In this document: piece by piece, positions 1 to 7,906 of the stretch | Layout: each line of letters opens with the position of its first letter | Position numbering within the stretch: position 1 is the first letter of the stretch | Source of the DNA: Bathymodiolus azoricus thioautotrophic gill symbiont | Lineage (GTDB): Bacteria; Pseudomonadota; Gammaproteobacteria; PS1; Pseudothioglobaceae | Length of the DNA stretch: 21,248 bases | NCBI RefSeq assembly: GCF_001298715.1 | Contig: NZ_CDSC02000461.1 | Location: forward strand, 1 to 21,248 | Direction: 5' to 3' | Made by a program: the position numbers and the translations under genes | Notes under the pieces: model-generated | The model's input: only the letters and a program-made list of their open reading frames with translations | The model's database searches: none | Told to the model about the DNA's origin: nothing

Positions 1-263
1 TGTTTTCTAACTTGTGCATCTAATTTATTAACCAGCTGGTCAATTGAAACATACATATCATCACTTTCGGATTTTGCGAATAAATCTGCACCGCTAACAT
101 GGATAGTTGCCTCGGCTTTTTGTACACCCTTTTCGACTTCTAAGATCATATTAATATTAATCAAACGATCAAAATGTTGTTTGATTTTAGATAATTTTTC
201 TTCTGCGTGTTGTTTAATTGCCTCGGTAACATCAAGATGGTGACCAGAAATACTTAATTGCAT
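1..263 (-). CDS. hpf: Ribosome hibernation promoting factor (HPF/RaiA family), 3' end cut by window
   Basis: Reading the minus strand from the ATG at 263 gives 87 codons with no stop, beginning MQLSISGHHLDVTEAIKQ and continuing with the KLSKIKQHFDRL helix and a DLFAKSESDDMYVSIDQLVNKL segment. This is the beta-alpha-beta layout and the closing 'DMY.sID.l..KLd.Q' signature of short HPF/YhbH proteins, which bind the decoding centre of idle ribosomes and promote 100S dimers. Short HPF is about 95-110 residues, so only the last few residues are missing. A good GAGGAG ribosome-binding site lies 6 bases upstream of the start. In E. coli hpf sits downstream of rpoN; here the upstream neighbour is instead a divergent small gene, so hpf has its own promoter region (264-431). 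Confidence 0.93.
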   Translation of the reverse strand, partial: MQLSISGHHLDVTEAIKQHAEEKLSKIKQHFDRLININMILEVEKGVQKAEATIHVSGADLFAKSESDDMYVSIDQLVNKLDAQVRK

Positions 264-431
264 ATATTCTCCTCGTTATTATTAAAAATGCAATTGAATT
301 GTGCCACAAAGTAAAGTAAATATTAAAGTATTTATTGCATTTATGATAAATAATAAACACCACAAAAAATTAATTTTCGGTATAATAATGCATTTTAACC
401 TTTCTACCAATACAAACAAAGGAGTATCAAG
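264..431. promoter_or_regulatory. Divergent intergenic promoter region between hpf and the 67-aa gene
   Basis: This is a very AT-rich 168-base spacer between two divergent genes. For the plus-strand gene a perfect TATAAT lies at 381-386, which would put the transcription start near 393 and leave about a 40-base leader. No good -35 hexamer is seen at 16-18 bases upstream. Just before the plus-strand start is an AAAGGAG ribosome-binding site (418-424). For hpf, no strong minus-strand -10/-35 pair stands out; a CACAAT hexamer within TGGCACAAT is the best I find. The promoter call for the plus strand is moderate, for the minus strand weak. Confidence 0.5.
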
Positions 432-635
432 ATGGATGCAGTTAGCAAGGAAAGTAACGAGTTAAGTATAAAGAGAATTGCATTGCAAAACTCTTTCAAA
501 GAATATAACGAAAAGAATGGTTTTTCATATGAAGAATGGGTAAACCCACCTGCAGGTCATTTCTACGAAGGTTACAAGAAAGATTTAGATGAAATCAATA
601 ATCAAATGGCGCCGCCTTTACAATACCAGTCATAA
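432..635 (+). CDS. Small acidic/basic hypothetical protein, 67 aa
   Basis: An intact 67-codon gene with a strong AAAGGAG ribosome-binding site, an upstream TATAAT and an immediate downstream terminator, so it is very probably real and expressed as a single-gene transcript. The protein is soluble, with no membrane segment or signal peptide. It begins with a charged helical stretch (residues 1-31, KRIALQNSFKEYNEKNGF) followed by an aromatic, proline-bearing motif YEEWVNPPAGHFYEGYKK (residues 33-50) and a charged helix to the end. There are no cysteines. I do not recognise the family and assign no function. The tight expression unit suggests an abundant small protein, which is inference. Confidence 0.75.
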   Translation: MDAVSKESNELSIKRIALQNSFKEYNEKNGFSYEEWVNPPAGHFYEGYKKDLDEINNQMAPPLQYQS

Positions 636-654
636 TCAATACTTAATTGGCAAC

Positions 655-680
655 AAAAAAGCCCCGTTTTGGGGCTTTTT
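655..680 (+). terminator. Rho-independent terminator after the 67-aa gene
   Basis: The sequence AAAAAAGCCCC-GTTTT-GGGGCTTTTT forms a GC-rich stem of five G-C pairs extended by A-T pairs, followed by a T tract. It begins 20 bases past the stop at 635. Because both flanks are A/T runs it could act in both directions, but only a plus-strand gene ends here. Confidence 0.9.
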
Positions 681-710
681 GTTTAGTGGTTAGTCAGCCA
701 ACAACACACA

Positions 711-1868
711 ATGTCTTATTTAATGTCAAACTATGCACCGCTTGCAGTTACCTTTGCCAAAGGTGAAGGTTGTTATCTGATCGACACCAAAGGCAATACC
801 TATTTGGACGCCCTATCAGGCGTTGGTGTAGTTGGTTTAGGTCATTGTCATAAAGATATTACTGCTACTATACAAGCACAAGCTGGTGAACTTTTACACA
901 CCAGCAATTGGTATCATATTGCCCACCAAGAAGCCTTAGCTGAAAAGCTCTGCAAATTATCTAATATGGATAATGCTTTCTTTGGTAATTCTGGTGCAGA
1001 AGCTAATGAAGCTGCCATTAAAATTGCACGCTTACATGGTTATGTCAATAATATTGATAACCCCGCTATTTTGACAGCCAATCAAAGTTTTCATGGTCGC
1101 ACCATGGCAACACTTTCTGCTACAGGTAATGACAAAGTACAGTCGGGCTTTACGCCGCTAGTAAGCGAATTTATTCATATTGATTTTAATGATATAGATG
1201 CAATAAAAGCACACACAAGCAATCGTAATATTGTGGCTATAATGCTAGAGCCTATTCAAGGCGAGAGTGGTGTGATTGTACCAAAGAGTGATTACTTAAA
1301 CCAAGTGCAAGCCATCTGTCAAGCCAATAACTGGTTGCTTATTTTGGACGAGGTGCAAACAGGTATTGGGCGTACAGGAAAAATGTTTGCACATCAATAT
1401 AACAATATCACCCCTGATATACTGACTTTAGCCAAAGGTTTGGGCAATGGTGTGCCGATTGGTGCTTGCTTAGCAAAAGGCAAGGCGGCAATACTTTTCA
1501 CCCCTGGTACGCATGGCTCAACTTTTGGTGGCAATCCTTTAGTCTGCAAAACAGCACTCAGCGTATTGGAAGTCATTGAAAAATATAATCTTCTTGACAA
1601 TGCCACAAAGATGGGGGGATACTTAGCATCAAACTTTCAAGAAAAATTATCCAACTCAAACAAAATTACCCAGATACGCGCTAAAGGCTTAATGATTGCC
1701 ATTGAGCTTAATCAAGATTGCACACGCCTACTAAATGCAGCGCTAGATAAACGCTTACTTATTAATATTACTGGTCGTTCTATACGACTGTTGCCACCAC
1801 TGATTATCAATCAAACTGAGGCAGATATTATTATTGATACTGTTTGCGACTTGATAGGAGAATTATAA
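711..1868 (+). CDS. argD: Acetylornithine aminotransferase
   Basis: A class-III PLP aminotransferase of 385 residues, the usual length. It converts N-acetylglutamate semialdehyde to N-acetylornithine in cytosolic arginine synthesis, and many homologues also act in lysine synthesis. Seen in the sequence: FGNSGAEANEAAIK (residues 91-104, PLP phosphate loop), HGRTMATLS near 128-136, LDEVQTGIGRTG (212-223, Asp213 contacting the PLP ring nitrogen) and TLAKGLGNGVPIG (239-251) with the Schiff-base lysine Lys242, then GSTFGGNPL. The MSYLMSNYAPLAV start matches the family's usual N-terminus; Met5 is the only close alternative. No Shine-Dalgarno is visible before 711, and a terminator ends 30 bases upstream. 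argF follows 2 bases after the stop, so the two form an arginine operon. GabT-type function is less likely given the argF neighbour. Confidence 0.93.
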   Translation: MSYLMSNYAPLAVTFAKGEGCYLIDTKGNTYLDALSGVGVVGLGHCHKDITATIQAQAGELLHTSNWYHIAHQEALAEKLCKLSNMDNAFFGNSGAEANEAAIKIARLHGYVNNIDNPAILTANQSFHGRTMATLSATGNDKVQSGFTPLVSEFIHIDFNDIDAIKAHTSNRNIVAIMLEPIQGESGVIVPKSDYLNQVQAICQANNWLLILDEVQTGIGRTGKMFAHQYNNITPDILTLAKGLGNGVPIGACLAKGKAAILFTPGTHGSTFGGNPLVCKTALSVLEVIEKYNLLDNATKMGGYLASNFQEKLSNSNKITQIRAKGLMIAIELNQDCTRLLNAALDKRLLINITGRSIRLLPPLIINQTEADIIIDTVCDLIGEL

Positions 1869-1870
1869 CA

Positions 1871-2767
1871 ATGAAACATTTTATCAACCTTGAAGATTTA
1901 TCAACCCATGACTTAAACCAAATTATTGATAATGCCATTACCTTAAAAAAAGAGCATAAAACGGGTCAAATCAACAAAGCACTAGAGAGCAAAACATTGG
2001 CAATGATTTTTGACAAGTCTTCCACGCGCACGCGTGTGTCATTTGAAGCAGGCATGGCACAGCTAGGCGGTCACGCACTATTTTTATCCGAGCGTGATAT
2101 TCAATTAGGTCGAGGCGAGTCAATTGTTGACAGTGCAATTGTAATTGGCTCAATGGTCGACGGCATTATGATGCGTGTGTCTTCACATAATGACATCAAT
2201 ACTTTTGCACAAAATGCTAATGTGCCAATTATCAACGCCTTATCTGATGAATCTCACCCTTGTCAGTTATTGGCAGATATGATGACCTACAAAGAACATA
2301 AAGGCAACATTCAAGGAAAAACAGTTACCTGGATTGGCGACGGTAACAATATGTGTCAAACTTATATGCAAGCTGCAAGTGTATTTGACTTCAAACTCAA
2401 CATTGCCACGCCTAAAGGATACGAGCCAGAGTCTTCTTTCATTACGCAATATCAAGACTACATTAAGCTATGTGATAATGCAAAAGAGGCTTGTAAAAAT
2501 TCAGATTTGGTTGTGACCGATGTTTGGGCGAGCATGGGTCAGGAAGATGAGCAAGCAAAGCGTGAGTTTGCTTTTAAAGATTTTCAGGTAAATAGCGATT
2601 TAATGCAACAAGCTAACGCTGATGCTAGCTTTATGCATTGCCTGCCAGCACACCGCGAGGAAGAAGTAAGCAGCGATGTGATTGACGGCATGCAAAGTTT
2701 AGTGTGGGATGAAGCCGAAAACCGTTTACATGCACAAAAAGCGTTATTACTTTACTTGCTTAGTTAA
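1871..2767 (+). CDS. argF: Ornithine carbamoyltransferase
   Basis: This 298-residue enzyme makes citrulline from ornithine and carbamoyl phosphate. Visible motifs are FDKSSTRTR (residues 47-55, carbamoyl-phosphate loop), HPCQ (129-132), DVWASMGQ (217-224, ornithine-binding SMG loop) and HCLPAHR (256-262, with the reactive cysteine). The start at 1871 is chosen because [11 protein letters not shown] is the family N-terminus and an AGGAG site lies 10 bases upstream at 1856-1860. An in-frame start at 1844 would overlap argD and add nine unrelated residues. The stop lies 21 bases inside the 3' end of the convergent queH gene, with no terminator hairpin between them. Confidence 0.95.
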   Translation: MKHFINLEDLSTHDLNQIIDNAITLKKEHKTGQINKALESKTLAMIFDKSSTRTRVSFEAGMAQLGGHALFLSERDIQLGRGESIVDSAIVIGSMVDGIMMRVSSHNDINTFAQNANVPIINALSDESHPCQLLADMMTYKEHKGNIQGKTVTWIGDGNNMCQTYMQAASVFDFKLNIATPKGYEPESSFITQYQDYIKLCDNAKEACKNSDLVVTDVWASMGQEDEQAKREFAFKDFQVNSDLMQQANADASFMHCLPAHREEEVSSDVIDGMQSLVWDEAENRLHAQKALLLYLLS

Positions 2768-3445
2768 ACTATCCATTACCTCAGCATAAAACTTAACACC
2801 ACGCTCAACTTTTTCCCTACCGCGTGATACACGCCAGCGGTTTGTGTCTCGTAGAGAATAGACACAACCACAGTATTCTTGTTGATAGAATTCTTCTTGT
2901 TTTGATAACTCCAGCATTCGAGATGAGCCACCTTGCTTACGCCAGTTAAAATCCCAATAAGTAATACCATTAAATGAATCAGTGGCGCGTGCACCACAGC
3001 CATTGATTTGATTCATATCTTTCCAACGAGAAATACCTAATGTGGAAGATATCAAATCAAAATCATGTGCTTTGGCATACTTAGCAGTGACTTCAAAACG
3101 CATATCAAAACAAGTGGTGCAACGCAGACCACGCTCTGGCTCATCTTCTTGTCCTTTGACACGCTCAAACCACAGTTCCTTTTCATAATCTGCATCAATA
3201 AACGGCATGCCCAGTTTTTCTGCAAAACGAATATTTTCTTCTTTTCGCAGCTCATATTCTTCTTGTGGATGAATATTTGGATTGTAAAAAAAAATGGTGG
3301 TGTCAATCTCTGAGACCGCTAAAGCCTCCATAATTTCACCGGCACAAGGGGCGCAGCAAGAATGCATGAGTAGCTTTTTCTCACCATTGGGTGTTTGTAA
3401 TTTGGGACGCTCATAACCCGCAAGAGAGTAATCTACTTTAGACAT
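2747..3445 (-). CDS. queH: Epoxyqueuosine reductase QueH
   Basis: A DUF208/QueH protein (232 residues from this start) that performs the last step of queuosine synthesis, reducing epoxyqueuosine in tRNA to queuosine. It is the non-cobalamin alternative to QueG. Visible signatures are SCCAPC (Cys30, Cys31, Cys34), [31 protein letters not shown] (Cys109 and Cys112), [15 protein letters not shown] and the C-terminal [14 protein letters not shown]; the cysteines bind the iron-sulphur and metal centre. I chose the ATG at 3445 because [16 protein letters not shown] is the family N-terminus; a GTG at 3472 would add nine residues. The gene overlaps the upstream small gene by 13 bases and the convergent argF by 21. 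It contains a 9-base T run (3286-3294), with the frame intact. Confidence 0.92.
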   Translation of the reverse strand: MSKVDYSLAGYERPKLQTPNGEKKLLMHSCCAPCAGEIMEALAVSEIDTTIFFYNPNIHPQEEYELRKEENIRFAEKLGMPFIDADYEKELWFERVKGQEDEPERGLRCTTCFDMRFEVTAKYAKAHDFDLISSTLGISRWKDMNQINGCGARATDSFNGITYWDFNWRKQGGSSRMLELSKQEEFYQQEYCGCVYSLRDTNRWRVSRGREKVERGVKFYAEVMDSLTKQVK

Positions 3446-3855
3446 TGCTGTAATTGCTTTAATACTTCCCACGCTTCGCGCTTAAAAGTTTCATTAACTA
3501 AAATTTCACTTGGATGATACGTGGAAAAATGCGCTTGCACATCGGATGACAGACTCTTGCTCATTAATAATACCGTTTTAGCGTCGTATTGTCCAAGCGT
3601 GTACTCCAAATCAACGGCATCAATAGCGATGCATTTAACATTGGCTTTTTCAAGCCCAATAGCACCCAACATTTTAAATAAAAAATCTTGAATCTTACCA
3701 GTTTGACAAAAAGAATGTGCATTTTGCGTTTCAATCACCAAACATGGCGTGCAAATTTTTTGAATACTGACTTCTATTGCATCAGCAGATTCAGCATATA
3801 AAAATGCTGGTACATCAAATGCTTCTAAATAATCACTACGCTCTAATTGACTCAT
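3433..3855 (-). CDS. Small protein resembling a reduced uracil-DNA glycosylase fold (possible DNA polymerase III psi-like subunit)
   Basis: A 140-residue soluble protein, start overlapping the leuA stop as ATGA, so translationally coupled to leuA. Two stretches look like the family-4/5 uracil-DNA glycosylase core: [21 protein letters not shown] (residues 58-78, compare 'LLd.mL.aIGL.r..vyi.n') and the end, [24 protein letters not shown] (112-135, compare 'yHPs.LLrnp..KreaWedL'). What is missing is the N-terminal glycosylase motif with its catalytic acid and the iron-sulphur cysteines, so it should not be an active glycosylase. Proteins of this sort in gammaproteobacteria are sometimes annotated as HolD, the clamp-loader psi subunit; that remains only a possibility here. 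Family memory and motif resemblance, no search. Confidence 0.6.
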   Translation of the reverse strand: MSQLERSDYLEAFDVPAFLYAESADAIEVSIQKICTPCLVIETQNAHSFCQTGKIQDFLFKMLGAIGLEKANVKCIAIDAVDLEYTLGQYDAKTVLLMSKSLSSDVQAHFSTYHPSEILVNETFKREAWEVLKQLQQCLK

Positions 3856-5384
3856 ACTTGTGGATGTGCCCTATCGGTTATCACTAAAATTTTATTCAAG
3901 GCATTGACATAAGCTTTAGCGCTGGCAATAATAATATCGGTATCCGCACCTTGCCCATTAACAATACGCCCATCACTTTCAAGGCGCACATTGACTTCGC
4001 CTAGTGCATCAGTACCTTGGGTAACATTTGATACTGAATACAGTTGCAAATTCACCTCAACATCAACCAATGAATTAATCGCACTAAAAGTAGCGTCTAC
4101 TGCACCCGAAGTATTGGCAGTAGCCGATACTTCTTTAGCATCAATAGAAAGCACAATCCGCGCTGAATTTTGTTCACCTGTTTGACTAGAAACTTTAAGC
4201 GCTACCAATTGAATGCTCTCATGTTCTTCGTTCTGAGATTCCGAAACCAATGCTTGCAAGTCTTCATCAAAAATTTCATGTTTCTTATCTGCCAATTCTT
4301 TAAAACTCTTAAAGGTACTATTTAGCGCATCATCGCTGTCAAACTCAACACCAAGTTCTTGCATTCTAACTTTAAAGGCATTACGACCTGAATGCTTACC
4401 CATTACCAATGAATTGGCATTCCAACCAACATCTTCAGCCCGCATGATTTCGTAAGTCTCACGGTGTTTAAGTACGCCATCTTGATGAATGCCTGCCTCA
4501 TGAGCAAAGGCATTTGCACCAACAATTGCTTTGTTTGGTTGCACGATAAAGCCTGTCACGCTTGAAACCAAGCGCGATGCAGAAAGAATATGTGTGGCAT
4601 CAATGCCTGTATCGCAGGCAAAAATATCTTGACGCGTTCGCACTGCCATGACCAACTCCTCCAAAGAGGTATTGCCTGCACGCTCACCTAAGCCGTTAAT
4701 CGTACACTCCACTTGGCGTGCGCCATTAAGAACGGCAGACAGAGAATTTGCCACCGCCAAACCCAAGTCATTATGACAATGCGCTGAAAAGATTGCTTTA
4801 TCAGAATTTGGCACGCGCTCAATCAGTGATTTTATCGTCTCACCAAACTGATGAGGAATGTTATAACCTACCGTATCAGGAATATTAATGGTAGTCGCAC
4901 CTGCCTCAATTGCTGCTTCAATGATACGACAAAGAAAGTCTTCGTCACTACGCCCTGCATCCTCGGGTGAAAATTCAACATTATCTGTCCAATTTCTGGC
5001 GCGCTTTACTGCATGAACAGCCTGCTTTACTACTTGCTCAGGTGTCATATTCAACTTCATCTTCATGTGAATATCACTGGTAGCAATAAAAGTATGAATA
5101 CAAGATGAATTCGCACCCTTTAATGCTTCTCCAGCACGATCAATATCTTTATCTAATGCTCTTGCAAGCGAGCAAATAGTAGAATCTTGAATAGTATTGG
5201 CAACCGCTTGAACCGCTTCAAAGTCACCAGACGAAGCAATAGCAAAGCCTGCCTCAATGACATCAACATGCATTTTTTCCAACACTTTGGCAATGCGTAT
5301 TTTTTCGTCTTTGGTCATTGACGCACCAGGTGATTGCTCACCATCTCTTAGCGTCGTATCGAAAATAATTAGTTTATCAGACAT
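3852..5384 (-). CDS. leuA: 2-isopropylmalate synthase
   Basis: A full-length 510-residue enzyme condensing acetyl-CoA with 2-ketoisovalerate, the first committed step of leucine synthesis. The catalytic TIM barrel begins with [13 protein letters not shown] (residues 8-20, Arg12-Asp14 region), carries the metal ligands in SAHCHNDLG (His202, His204) and [11 protein letters not shown] (Asn238), and is followed by the linker with HEAGIHQDG (about 295-303) and the C-terminal leucine-feedback domain (about 390-510). An AGGAG site lies 7 bases upstream of ATG 5384. The 5' leader encodes a leucine-rich peptide, which argues strongly for LeuA rather than citramalate or homocitrate synthase. It is followed by the UDG-like gene with an ATGA overlap. 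Confidence 0.95.
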   Translation of the reverse strand: MSDKLIIFDTTLRDGEQSPGASMTKDEKIRIAKVLEKMHVDVIEAGFAIASSGDFEAVQAVANTIQDSTICSLARALDKDIDRAGEALKGANSSCIHTFIATSDIHMKMKLNMTPEQVVKQAVHAVKRARNWTDNVEFSPEDAGRSDEDFLCRIIEAAIEAGATTINIPDTVGYNIPHQFGETIKSLIERVPNSDKAIFSAHCHNDLGLAVANSLSAVLNGARQVECTINGLGERAGNTSLEELVMAVRTRQDIFACDTGIDATHILSASRLVSSVTGFIVQPNKAIVGANAFAHEAGIHQDGVLKHRETYEIMRAEDVGWNANSLVMGKHSGRNAFKVRMQELGVEFDSDDALNSTFKSFKELADKKHEIFDEDLQALVSESQNEEHESIQLVALKVSSQTGEQNSARIVLSIDAKEVSATANTSGAVDATFSAINSLVDVEVNLQLYSVSNVTQGTDALGEVNVRLESDGRIVNGQGADTDIIIASAKAYVNALNKILVITDRAHPQV

Positions 5385-5460
5385 TTTTTGTCTCCTATGT
5401 TTGTTACGTTGTATTTTTAAGATGTGCTAGCTTTTCAGCCAGTCGAGATAGTAAATTACC
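5385..5460 (-). promoter_or_regulatory. leuA 5' leader with hairpins and ribosome-binding site
   Basis: This is the minus-strand stretch between the leader-peptide stop and leuA. It holds a hairpin at 5427-5442 (CTGGCT-gaaa-AGCTAG, six pairs including one G-U, GAAA tetraloop), the 3' half of a smaller hairpin at 5455-5470 (ATTACC/GGTAAT) spanning the leader-peptide stop, and the leuA AGGAGA site at 5391-5396. The first hairpin is not followed by a T run, so this is not a standard terminator. The CTGGCT arm also occurs in the leader-peptide codons, and TCTCCT in those codons (5486-5491) is complementary to AGGAGA, so alternative pairings exist. Confidence 0.6.
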
Positions 5461-5532
5461 TTACGGTAATAATCGTAACAAAGCCAGGAGAGTGGGTTGC
5501 TTATAGAAAGAAGTTTTAATCTGATTCTTCAT
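5461..5532 (-). CDS. leuL: Leucine-rich leader peptide of leuA (attenuator peptide), 23 aa
   Basis: From ATG 5532 the minus strand encodes 23 residues ending at TAA 5461-5463. The peptide begins MKNQIKTSFYKQPT and ends with LLALLRLLP: six leucine codons within eight positions (CTC, CTG, TTG and three TTA) right before the stop. That is the hallmark of an amino-acid biosynthesis leader peptide, and it lies 76 bases upstream of leuA, the first gene of leucine synthesis. No Shine-Dalgarno is seen; the predicted transcription start is only about 0-10 bases upstream, so translation may be nearly leaderless. Scarce charged tRNA-Leu would stall the ribosome in the Leu cluster and change folding of the leader. 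The symbol is by analogy with the enterobacterial leu leader, not by sequence homology. Confidence 0.75.
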   Translation of the reverse strand: MKNQIKTSFYKQPTLLALLRLLP

Positions 5533-5538
5533 AACTAA

Positions 5539-5579
5539 ATTATAACTTAAATATAAACCGCCTACCTGTTTTTTTTCAA
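5539..5579 (-). promoter_or_regulatory. Candidate leuL-leuA promoter
   Basis: On the minus strand TTGAAA (5579-5574) and TATATT (5555-5550) are separated by 18 bases, giving a predicted start near 5542. A second, perfect TATAAT lies at 5544-5539 but without a good -35. The -35 falls in the last codons of pssA. Either start leaves only a very short distance before the leader peptide ATG at 5532. Confidence 0.5.
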
Positions 5580-6302
5580 CACACGTTTTTTACGCACATC
5601 AATTATGGTAATAATTAAGCCAGATAGCGCATAAACAAAAAAGAAGGTAAACAGAATCGCACTTGGCCATAGCGTCACTACAATAATAATTAATATAGCG
5701 ATTAACAGTAATTTGAATGACGCCCTACCCTTGAGGTTAATTTCCTTAAAGCTATAATAACGAATATTACTCACCATCAATACGCCAGCACTCACTAAGA
5801 TAATCCAACTTGTCATAGCAAGATATTGGTCATACGGCGTTGTGCCGATAAACTCCTTAGTCCATACCAAACCTGCAATAAGCGCAGCAGCAGCTGGCGA
5901 AGGTAGGCCTTGAAAATAACGCTTATCCTCAATACCTATTTGCGTATTAAAGCGTGCCAAACGCAATGCGCCAGCGGCTACATAAATAAATGCGCCTATC
6001 CAGCCAATTTTACCCATCTGCTCAAACTGCCAAAAATACACCAATAGTGCAGGCGCAACACAAAATGACAACATATCTGCCATCGAATCATATTGCTCAC
6101 CAAATGCACTTTGGGTATTGGTCAGTCGTGCAACACGACCATCTAGAGTATCCCACAACATTGCCACAAAGATAGCAATAGCAGATTCTAGATATTGACC
6201 TTTAGTGGCTAGAACAATCGCTAAGAAACCTGAGAACAATCCAAATGTTGTTAGAACATTGGGCAATAAGTAAACACCTTTTTTTGTTTTTTTTTCTGCC
6301 AT
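5562..6302 (-). CDS. pssA: CDP-diacylglycerol--serine O-phosphatidyltransferase
   Basis: A 246-residue membrane protein of the CDP-alcohol phosphatidyltransferase family, making phosphatidylserine, the precursor of phosphatidylethanolamine, at the inner membrane. The full signature DG-x2-AR-x8-G-x3-D-x3-D is present at residues 54-76 (Asp54, Gly55, Ala58, Arg59, Gly68, Asp72, Asp76), with Asp51 also in place. About seven hydrophobic segments follow, and the C-terminus is basic (RKKRVLKKN). MAEKKTKKGVYLLPN is the usual kind of start, so I begin at 6302; an upstream in-frame start at 6332 would lie inside the ilvC terminator. AGAGAG upstream is a weak ribosome-binding site. ilvC-pssA-leuA is a familiar gene order in proteobacteria. 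Confidence 0.92.
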   Translation of the reverse strand: MAEKKTKKGVYLLPNVLTTFGLFSGFLAIVLATKGQYLESAIAIFVAMLWDTLDGRVARLTNTQSAFGEQYDSMADMLSFCVAPALLVYFWQFEQMGKIGWIGAFIYVAAGALRLARFNTQIGIEDKRYFQGLPSPAAAALIAGLVWTKEFIGTTPYDQYLAMTSWIILVSAGVLMVSNIRYYSFKEINLKGRASFKLLLIAILIIIVVTLWPSAILFTFFFVYALSGLIITIIDVRKKRVLKKNR

Positions 6303-6318
6303 AATCTCTCTTAGAAAC

Positions 6319-6346
6319 AAAAAAACGCCCAACTTAGCTGGGCGTT
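6319..6346 (-). terminator. Rho-independent terminator after ilvC
   Basis: On the minus strand AACGCCCA and TGGGCGTT form a perfect 8-base-pair stem (6339-6346 with 6324-6331) around a 7-base loop, followed by a run of T's (6319-6325). It starts 11 bases past the ilvC stop and ends only 16 bases before the pssA start, so pssA must rely on read-through or on a promoter inside or upstream of this element. Confidence 0.88.
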
Positions 6347-6357
6347 CAATCTAATTT

Positions 6358-7413
<1,056 letters not shown>

Positions 7414-7417
7414 TTAA

Positions 7418-7900
7418 TTAATATTCTCTTTTCTGACAAACGCCAGTTACGCCTGTTCTAGAAACTTCTAAAATTTTGAGTGCATCAATTGCCTCTAAAA
7501 AATCATTGACTCGTTGGCTTTTTCCTGCCACTTCAACTGTATAAGTGTCTTCACTCACATCTACTATCTTGCCGCCATATTCATCAATATGTTTGTCTAT
7601 TTCAGCTTGAGAGCTTGGGTCAACATCAATTTTAACCAATACTAATTCGCGTTCAATGTGTTCTGTAGCGGTCAAGTTAGTTACCGTTACCACATCAATG
7701 AGTTTATCCAGCTGCTTAACAATTTGCTCAATAATATTATCATCGCCAATACTGACAATGGTCATACGCGACAGCGTCTCATCATTAGTCGGTGCTACCG
7801 TTAATGACTCAATGTTAAAGCCACGCGCTGAAAACAAGCCTGCCACCCTTGATAGCGCACCAGATTCGTTTTCTAATTGTAGTGAAATAATATGTCTCAT
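7418..7900 (-). CDS. ilvH: Acetolactate synthase small (regulatory) subunit
   Basis: A 160-residue regulatory subunit of acetohydroxyacid synthase. An N-terminal ACT domain (about residues 3-77) opens with RHIISLQLENESGALSRVAGLFSARGFNIESLTVAPT, the canonical valine-binding signature, followed by a C-terminal domain from about 85. It activates the catalytic subunit and confers valine feedback inhibition in this family. Its start is 6 bases after the ilvB stop, so the two are cotranscribed; ilvC follows 55 bases later. ilvN is an alternative name, but the length and the ACT plus C-terminal domain layout match the IlvH type. Confidence 0.94.
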   Translation of the reverse strand: MRHIISLQLENESGALSRVAGLFSARGFNIESLTVAPTNDETLSRMTIVSIGDDNIIEQIVKQLDKLIDVVTVTNLTATEHIERELVLVKIDVDPSSQAEIDKHIDEYGGKIVDVSEDTYTVEVAGKSQRVNDFLEAIDALKILEVSRTGVTGVCQKREY

Positions 7901-7906
7901 GGTCTT

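Noticed and set aside
280..310. Sigma-54-like element (TGGCAC ... TTGC) upstream of hpf on the minus strand
   Set aside because: The spacing between the GG and GC elements is two bases longer than sigma-54 promoters tolerate; probably chance in an AT-rich spacer.
1844..1870. Upstream in-frame start for argF
   Set aside because: It overlaps argD, lacks a ribosome-binding site and adds nine residues (MRLDRRIIT) unlike the family; the ATG at 1871 fits.
3446..3472. GTG start for queH at 3472
   Set aside because: Adds nine residues not found at the start of QueH proteins; [16 protein letters not shown] is the family start. Kept only as an alternative.
5427..5442. Hairpin in the leuA leader as a transcription terminator
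   Set aside because: No T run follows it (CACATCTT...), so it is not treated as a standard intrinsic terminator.
6303..6332. Upstream start for pssA at 6332
   Set aside because: It would begin inside the ilvC terminator stem and add a non-family hydrophobic peptide.
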